A DNA stretch of 64,000 bases from Agriotes lineatus (Eukaryota > Arthropoda > Insecta > Coleoptera > Elateridae). Shown one piece after another: positions 56,311 through 64,000 of this stretch. Numbering within the stretch: position 1 is the first letter of the stretch; each line of letters starts with the position of its first letter. The notes beneath the pieces were generated by a model. That model saw nothing but the letters and a program-made list of their open reading frames with translations. It did no database searches and was not told where the DNA came from. The DNA is taken from positions 124,001 through 188,000 of the forward strand of contig CALNHX010001931.1 of the NCBI GenBank assembly GCA_940337035.1, given 5' to 3'. The position numbers were made by a program, and so were the translations under genes.

Positions 56311-56520
56311 CCTGTAACTTTCGAACGGCTACAGATATCGAAATTTTGAAAGGGGGCAAAGTTGTTGCTAAGGTCCCGAGCACCTTCATGCGCTATTCGG
56401 TTTTGGCGAAAGGTGGCGATTTTCCACTTTGCAAAATTTCCAAGCATTTTAGCACAGTGGCGGCTTGTCCACTTGGCGCCATCTACAGAAGTTCGGTGGT
56501 CACGTTTTGAACTACACATT

Positions 56521-59500
56521 CTGAAGCTACTCTTTAGATCTGTAGTTGAGCAGTTTATTTATTATATTTTGCTTGCAAATCCCTCAACATTATTTAATCG
56601 CTGCTATTTCTAACGGTTCTACATAGCTTTCGCGCCGTGAAGAAGTGCATTTACGGGTTCCGATAAATTACGTCAAAAATAGGCCGTATCGAGCAAGTAA
56701 TTCACCAAATAATAGCGGCGACCAGGACTTAAAACGGGAACCAAGACGAAGTAAAGTAAATAACCTAAAACCTAGTTTATATGTCTGAATTTTCTATAAC
56801 AGAATCAAACCAGCTCGAAAGTCAACATATTGCTACAGCGACTGAGCAAATATTATGATACGTTCTCGTTCATTCGTTGTCAGCTTTGTTATTAACGTCC
56901 CACTGCTGGTCTCTCTTCTTTATGCATTAAGACTCCACGGTTGGGTAGTAGAAATCGGCGCTGTTAACCATTGGATTTTCTAAAGTATCTATATCGCGTA
57001 CATGCTTTTACCTATATAGAATCATGAAGTAGTTCTTATTTACGCTGTTCTCAGACACTTTAAAATTAAATTGGAGATGCGTATTTAGACTATTATATCA
57101 AACTCCAAAATTTGGGCTGTGTGCCAGTATAGTAACCAGTTTTTGTGATTTGGTAGTATATTTCTTTCTATGTGGCTCTTTAAATACACAATGTGCGTAA
57201 GTAAACCCTGTGTTTAACAAACATTTTCCCTTCTATTAAAGTAAGGTTGACCATCGACGACTTGCTTTACGCTTACATTACTATTACCGTAATTGTACAA
57301 ATGCTTTCAATGCTATACTAGTCCAGAAATAACTTTAATAAATAGTAGTTTGTATAACGTCTGGGTAAAGCGGCGTTTTTCTTGAGACCAATTTATTGTC
57401 ATTTTGTAATTTATTTAGTAATTTCTCGGGCGAAAGCGCTTAGCGTGTAGCCAACACACATGTCGAATTTAGTCGCTAGATGGCGATACAGTTTAGCGTC
57501 GCTTCCGCTTTCGAAAATATGTCACAAAGGTGAAACACTTCGATTTGCCGGTGGGAAAAATCTCGAATCATCGGGCCCTGGTGACATGGCAGAATTAGTT
57601 TAATGGATTGCAGAAATTAACTGTTGCGTCAGACGTATGTAGCATAGGCGATTTGGCCACTTTTTCCACACACATCCATGGGAAAATAAGTTGTTGTGTT
57701 AGCACATTTTTCGTGTACGTTAGGCAGATTATTTTCTGGTAAGCTATTTATCCTTTCTTCCTAAAATTTTAAATTTGGGATATCTACTTAACCTTCAGGT
57801 TACGGGCTAAAACTGCCCCGAATAAAGCAGAGACCTACTGCATGGCCGAGGGACGTGCCGTTTAGTACGAAGTTGCTTCCGTTCGCCGCGGTACCGTTCA
57901 GGCAGACCAAGTGAGCCTGCTGTGTTGCCAGTAACCCTCACCTTTGTGCTGGATTTGATTTGAACGTAACGCCTATTTTGTTTTGTGATTTATTAATGCT
58001 ATCGAATTCGTAACGGCCTTGCTGTTCGTTATTTAGTTGGGTAATTCATATACGGCTTAAACGTTCAAGTTAGCGGCTTCACCGCTGTTATAATTACTTG
58101 TAAATCAGGTGTGTTAAACGAACCGACAGTTTTAATCTGAGTTAGTTCACTTATCATTAACGTAGCTTTACATGCTAGTAAATTAGCTGAGCGAATGGTA
58201 AATCGAGGTACGTTTGTTCCATCACTATCGTTTAGTAATTAAGTTCTCTGGAACAGCAGCCCGTAGATTATTTGATATACCACTACGACATGCAGATATC
58301 TGAATGAGTTTGAGTACACGCGAGATATTAATTTAATACATTATAGGTGGAAGGCAGTACAGCTGTGTCGTTTACTCAGTAATCGGGTTGCTTACTAAAG
58401 TACATATTTTGGCCCACTTACAATTTAAAATGAATCAATTTGGAAATTATCTTTACACGCCCTCAGCATAAGCTGCGTTTTCGAAGGCACCCTGTTTAAA
58501 TTGTGATTGAATAATTGTGATATTTACCTATGTGATATATTTATTATTGTGATAGCCTTGTGATTGTACGTTTAATGCCAGTAATTACAAATCGAGTTTA
58601 TGCCCCCTGTTAATGATCCTTTAACTATTTGAAACATTATACGATTTATCGAACTGTGGGTTTTCATTGATTATGTTGTATTGTTACCTTGAGCGATTTG
58701 TTGGTTTGTTCGCTCAAATAAATCAAAGAACATGGGCCTGAAAAAACCATTTGGCGCCCCTATAATTTCAACCGTTTAGTTTTGAAGGTAAGTCATCCAC
58801 GCCCATCCTCTGAGCTAGTGCGAGTGCATGTTCCGATTTACTATCGGTAATTAGAAATGTAACATTTTGATCGCATGGGCTGTTTAGAGCATGTGTAATT
58901 AACAAGTACGAGTACTATGAAGCTCGACAGTGATAAAAAGCACCTATTACTCTCTAGTTCTACATATACTTTTGTGATACACCACATTTTAAATGATATC
59001 TTTCAGTTTGTAATTAAATATTAATAACACCGTCAATTTTTTATTTATATTATTATTTTGTAGTAATTCTTTTATTTTATAGCAATTTTGTAATAGCTAC
59101 TTCTTTACAATATAGGAACCTTTAATTTTACACTTTTAAATATTGTCACATGTTAGACACCGAAAAATGTTAACTAATGACAACTTAATAATATGGTGTT
59201 GCAAAAACAAATTTATAATTGCAGACAATATTGATTAGGTACCCCCCCCCACCCTCCCCCCGAATGGGGTTTGTGGAATCCCTACATAAATCATTTATTA
59301 TGAATTATTATAGTTACTATAAATCTTTCTATATCCAACTAAGAGCAATTTAATTCATACCTATAAGCGTCGGCAGTTTTAGGAAAATATTAATGAATTA
59401 TTAATTCGAATAGCGACACGTACAGCATTCAGGCGAGAGTTCGACCTCGGCTCAAGCGTATACATTTCGGTTAATCAATGATTAGTCCAAGTGGGGCTCG

Positions 59501-61854
59501 CAACCCCTGAAGTAATGCGAAAGCGGTTCTAGAGTATAACAGTAGAGATTAAATTCAAAAAAGGTATTGTACCCGTAAGTAGCATTAACGGCAAAAATGC
59601 TAGAGAAAATGCCTCGTTTTGTTACACGAAAAACTAGTGTACAAGTGTAATGAGTTGACTAAAATCTATTTAGGATAAATTAGTATAGCCACGGTAGAAG
59701 GAGCATGGTGAAAAACTGATTTAAACCAGAAGTATCTTAACGATATGCAATTTAAGTATACCAAAAATATATAGAATCGAAAGCGAGTACCACTGAGCAT
59801 CATACATTCTCATATTGCGGCAGATAAACTACCGTTTAATGATCCATTTATGTTCCTATAAAATGGATAAACAAAACACATCATGAGCCTTGGTCGTTAT
59901 CTGAAACTCTGAAGCCTAATGATTATTTAAATTGTAACTTTCAAGCGAAATGCGGATGTTACAAAACTTTTAATTGGGCAGGTAACTATTAAATTTAATT
60001 CTAATTACCGTGGGAGTGTTTTAAAATTTAAGGTCTAAATATCTTCACTGTTTCTATTAATAAATGCCGGATTGCTCGCCATCAAAAGCACAAGCAAAAA
60101 CCAAAAATACGATGGAAAAACTTCTCAATAAGTCTCAAATTCCATGAAGAATTGTGTGGCAGAAGAGCTGTTTTTATTAGAAATCTTAAGACGAATGGCA
60201 ACCAGCATAAAATATAACATGCCATTTGCTATAATACCAAGTTTATCTGTAACGCTCAATGAAACAGCTCATACGCAGCCTGGTTATTCCTGAAACGAGA
60301 ATTTGTCGAACTCGCGTTTCAGCTCTACTAGAAACCATACAGTTAAAGAATTTCTAGAGGTGGAGTTCGAAATACCAGCCCTGGAATTATTTATAAATAT
60401 ATGAACCATCAATGCAGATATTCGGTTTCAGCGAGCAGAACAGCCTCTAAAAAGCTTTGCAAGAAAAGAACACGAGATTGCTCAATTTGTTACAAGTGAG
60501 GTAAAAAGTGGCGCGAGTGAAAATGAATTCTGAGCTGAATTCGCTTGTTTCCATTTAAAGTTTCATCGCATATTTAAAGTTGAAAGTTTGTGTTCTCACT
60601 AAATTGTTTCCGCGGGTGTAAAATTTGAGTTAATTAAAAAGACAATTACGCCGAAATTGTTTTAACCTCGCACTTTTAAAGTCTAATTTAGTTACAAAAC
60701 AGATACACTGTCGTAATTACACGCTTTGTATTTATAAGCGAAGTAGGTCAGGTTTTGACACGGAGCAGTTTTTCGGCTGGCATACAATTTGCTATAAATT
60801 CATGATTAAGTGCAGTATTCTTTACGACCTCTACATCAGTGAATTCGTTTTTCTAATTAACATTGCTTCATTCAATAGAATGTTAGGGATGAGTGTTTTT
60901 GCAGCTTGAATGGTATTATGCGTATAAATTTTTTACTCAACAGAGAAAGCCAATGCCTTTTATTATTCGTCGTTATTAGGGGAACTCAGTTAGGCTCATC
61001 CATGACAATATGACACGTCACACCACCATTTGCAATCAAAATTAAAATGAAAAACATTTTCAACCCCTCCCTACAGTTCAAATTTATTCCCATGCGATTA
61101 CCACTTTTTAGGGCTATTGGACGAAAAACTATCAGGGGTAAGAAACAACTAACCAGATGAGGGAATGTTTGCAAAATGTAGACGTATTACAAAGTTAGCA
61201 CACAATTGGCATATATCCGTTGAAGTTGAGGGAGAGTACGTCAAACATTACCAGTAATTGCTTTGTTATTATATTACTACCTCAATTAAATATACAAAAG
61301 TTTGGACAAAAAATGGTGATAAACGAAGCGTCGAAATATTCCGCCAATGTAAATGAAATATAATACGAAATATGTGCCTGAAAGTGCGCACAACGGCTTT
61401 AAATAAATACACCAATTAAACAACAGGCCGAGTATTGATATCCGCTGAAAGTGACTGGATTCTTAATTGTTAGAATTTTTCATCACTCGAGTGGTAAGTG
61501 CTTACAACATGTAAAACTTTAATATGGCATAAGTACCTACATACATCATGGAAGGTAAACACATATTAGCATAATTATTGAATGCAGATAAGTGTTCGGT
61601 GCCAATAAGTAAACATTACCAGTTAGGTAGCACAGGTGTTAAACAGATGCAGATGACGACAACATCAGCCTTTCTATTATTTCTAAAGCAGCTAAAAGGC
61701 ACAATTTTGAATAAACACGTACGGTGCTACCTGGAAGTTCATAATTGGATGGAATAGATTCTGCCAATTTTCCATCTTCTCTCTGCAGTTTTTATATCGG
61801 CGCCGTCTCGGATGCTCTAAAAACTGCATTGTAGATTATTCAACATGTTAATTA
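56521..61854. other. over 5 kb without a recognisable gene
   Basis: No frame above about 62 codons and no transposase or RT motif on either strand. Features: AATAAA at about 58718 followed by aaccatttggcgcccc (58745-58760), which resembles an LTR end plus primer-binding site; a C-run (59242-59261); and long unique-looking stretches. It may be intronic or intergenic host DNA. Confidence 0.4.
59242..59261 (-). other. potential G-quadruplex motif (minus strand)
   Basis: The plus strand has runs of nine, three and six C separated by single bases; the minus strand is therefore a G-rich tract that could form a quadruplex. No gene nearby. Confidence 0.5.
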
Positions 61855-62430
61855 ACAAAGTGAAGGTATTTGACTTCACTTATTAGTCAGGAAGGTATAT
61901 GATTATCACAGTTGCTATGTACATTATCAAAAGTTAGTACTTGCGTAACTATGCATTTTGCCGTTTTTCATTGGTTGATGTTAGTGGGAGTGGTATAATC
62001 ATATAATATAATGCAACTAGTGAGTTCTTGATTATCAAATAATCATTTCTGTTTACACGAGATATATCGCTTGGCAATCATGCCATTCCGAAGGACGAGC
62101 GTGATTGCCTAAAAGAGTATATCCAGTGGAAACAGAAATGATTTGATAATCAAGAAGAATCGAGTTGCATTCGGCCAGATTATATCACGAGTGAATAAAC
62201 AAAATTTGAACAGTTTATTTATAAATATTAAAAGTACAGTTAATGTGGTTGTTATGATAATTGCACTGTCAGCAGATAACGCGATGTTTGTGAAGCCATT
62301 TAACTATCGCTTATTAGTCAGAAAGGTATGTGATTATCACAGTTGCTATGTATATTGCCAAAAGCTAGTACATGCGTAACTATGCATTTTGTCGTTTTTT
62401 CATTAGTTGATGTTAGAGGGAGTGGTATAA
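61855..62430. repeat. direct repeats of about 140 bp around a foldback element
   Basis: 61855-62005 and 62285-62430 share cttattagtcag, gattatcacagttgctatgt, gcgtaactatgcatttt and gagtggtataatca. Between them a palindrome (arms about 61990-62075 and 62110-62190, with cttgattatcaaat and catttctgttt) overlaps the end of the first repeat. A plus-strand frame 62143-62379 has no motif. Confidence 0.65.
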
Positions 62431-63239
62431 TCAAAGTAAGCAGTCCATATGGCAACAATATTCTGTCTGTCAAATGACAGTAAATTTGTTAGAGATTATG
62501 CAGGTTACACAACAAAATAAAAATTACGGTTCTGTTCATGGTCAACTTAACAACAAAAATCCAAGACCAACCTTCATGCAAAAACGGAGTGAATTGATTA
62601 TATGCTGATTTTTAGTAGGAGTCTTTGCTTTCGCAATTTCAACAAATATTAGATTTTCTGCTATGCTTTCCACACATCTATCTGCTGTCTTTAGAAGAAG
62701 TAACCATTGTAGTTTTTCCCAACTTGATCATCCTCTGATCGTTAGATTGTGCAATTTTCTAACAAAAGTGAACCTGCTTTTGCTAGTTTGAGATAAAACT
62801 AGTCAATGTCTGTGGTATAAGTTTTCTATATAAGAGGTTTTTCATGGCCAATGACAGAACGCAAACCATTGATGTTCTCTGATCTTTGTTCCACGTTTGA
62901 TAGTAACAAGACAAAGTCTGCATTTTGTAAAATGGAGATATTTGCGCGACGAATATTTTCCTACGCAACATGTTTCTAGGTAACCTTTTACTTTAATCGA
63001 CTAAATTAATAGTTTTTAAAGTATAGAACTAAAAATCGACGATACATCTTCTTGACTTCCTATAGTGAAAAGTTTAGTAAATAATGAGAAATACGCATTG
63101 AGTACTAAGATGTCTAACAAAGTAATAAAAAAGAGATTGTAGCTAGTATATAGTAAATCGCTATGTGATGTCGTTCTATTTAGTCTCCTTATAAAAAAGG
63201 TTTATATCACATTTATTTCTCTTATCGTTTTCTTATTGT
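62431..63239. other. no recognisable gene
   Basis: AT-rich, one 62-codon minus frame without motifs. Confidence 0.4.
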
Positions 63240-64000
63240 CGATTCTTTAAGAAATGGCCGTACCGGAGCGTTTTGTGTTTGCTGTTCGCAGGCTCTAGGA
63301 TGACAACTTCTCTGTAGCTAAAATTGACAACATAAGCTCGGATAACTATGTTGCAAGAAAAGGTGTTATTCATGGTTGTGTGCTATCTCTTATTATTTTC
63401 AACATATATGGTAAAGATTGTATAATAACGCAAAGTGTTTTGGAAGAGTGACATGGATGTGTTATCCTAGCTGGGTAAAAGTTTCTAATTTAAGATTTGC
63501 TGGTGAATGAGATCGAGTTACTAGAGCTTCTGTGGAGATTAGACAGAGTGAGATTTATTTTTGGTTTAACCATCGATTACGACTAAAGCAAAATAATGAT
63601 TATATACTAAGTGATTAGCAAATACTATTAATACCTTGGAGAGTTGATTGAAGGCTCGAACAGTAGCTACATGGAAAGCTGTAGCCGTACACAGTTAGCA
63701 ACATTTTTAATAGTTCAGATGGCTGCTAGAGATATCACAATACGGAGGAAGGTCAAGCTGAGAAATGCTCTCAATCTCTCATTTTTCTTATATGATTGTG
63801 TATCGCGGACTGTGGAAGAAGCTAACAAAAATTTCACAGATGCCTTTGAGCTCTGAATGCTTAAAGACCCATGAAGAGTACATTAAACAGAAGCTTCAAT
63901 TCTTCAGAAAATACTCCTTTCTAAAAGATTGTCAAGTATCGTTTATACCATAATCTTCTAATTTTTCGGCCACATCAGCAGATGAGTGGTTACTATTGAG
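63240..64000 (+). pseudogene. LINE reverse transcriptase C-half, continues past the window
   Basis: From 63299 the frame reads DDNFSVAKIDN...KGVIHGCVLSLIIFNIYG, the RT block around motif B (QGCVLSP.LFN). After a shift, KVSNLRFAGE replaces the expected FADD, so both catalytic Asp residues are lost. The sequence continues FIFGLTIDYD, then in the original frame YLGELIEGSNSSY, RDITIRRKVKLRNALNLSFFLYDC and DAFEL, and finally, in another frame, SKRLSSIVYTIIF-FFGHISR near 63925-63980, typical of the region after the RT thumb in insect endonuclease-reverse transcriptase LINEs. Several stops are present. The element is 5'-truncated or too decayed upstream of 63240, and its 3' end lies beyond base 64000. 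Clade not resolved (RTE-like wording of motifs). Confidence 0.75.

Noticed and set aside
56202..56519. 105-codon minus frame and two plus frames over the same bases
   Set aside because: They are translations of the (GTCC/GTCT)n repeat and the adjacent dispersed repeat; open frames on both strands are expected from such composition.
59438..59470. B-box-like gagttcgacctc suggesting another SINE
   Set aside because: No A box at proper distance and no target duplication could be found.
1..64000. CRISPR arrays, bacterial operons, plasmid or phage modules
   Set aside because: No regularly spaced short repeats with unique spacers, no clustered genes with ribosome binding sites; all recognised coding sequence is eukaryotic transposon-derived.

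Overview
The window looks like a gene-poor, transposon-packed stretch of an arthropod genome, most probably an insect. The coding sequence I can recognise is almost all of transposable-element origin. The families are typical of insect genomes: CR1/Jockey-type and RTE-type LINEs, Tc1/mariner transposons and MITEs, hAT, pogo/Tigger-like, PIF/Harbinger-like and Helitron-like elements, tRNA-derived SINEs and one probable solo LTR. I see no operons, bacterial promoters, CRISPR arrays or rRNA genes. Classification rests on motifs read by eye; no database search was possible.

Layout. 1-366: unrecognised open frame cut by the window edge. About 380-4788: nearly full-length but frameshifted LINE with ORF1, endonuclease, reverse transcriptase (RT) and a (TTA)n tail. 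4789-13400: mostly non-coding, with a degenerate minisatellite, a foldback MITE and a 740-bp mariner-type deletion derivative that keeps a small HTH (DUF4817-like) coding fragment. 13600-14041, 21392-21798 and 40362-40606: three copies of one Helitron-like non-autonomous family. 15083-15910 and 19002-20050: decayed LINE fragments. 20385-20900 and 21900-22510: two decayed mariner transposases. 22566-24882: a nest of MITEs. 25604-27263: a well preserved Tc1 DD34E transposon with IR/DR ends, a probable 50-bp intron and one frameshift. 27727-27983 and 41901-42270: two tRNA-headed SINEs with clear target duplications. 30783-32197 and 47930-50285: two hAT elements with perfect 8-bp target duplications. 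36217-39830: a pogo/Tigger-like transposase split by a 2-kb TG...CA insertion. 40609-41674 and 46341-47406: two elements with inverted arms of about 350-370 bp. 43555-44415: a complex inverted-repeat cluster. 52800-56120: an RTE-type LINE on the minus strand, itself interrupted by a Harbinger-type MITE. 56520-61850: no recognisable gene. 61855-62430: direct repeats around a foldback. 63240-64000: another RT fragment running off the right edge.

How it fits together. The window records several rounds of insertion, and target duplications and frame continuity let some nests be ordered: the solo LTR came after the pogo transposase, the hAT after a palindromic repeat, the Harbinger MITE after the RTE LINE, and the smaller MITEs after a larger TIR element. 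No intact autonomous element is evident; the Tc1 copy is closest. Two stretches, 29805-30213 on minus and 35681-35992 on plus, have splice-site pairs that keep a frame open. They are the only candidates for host or unknown spliced genes, and the evidence is weak.
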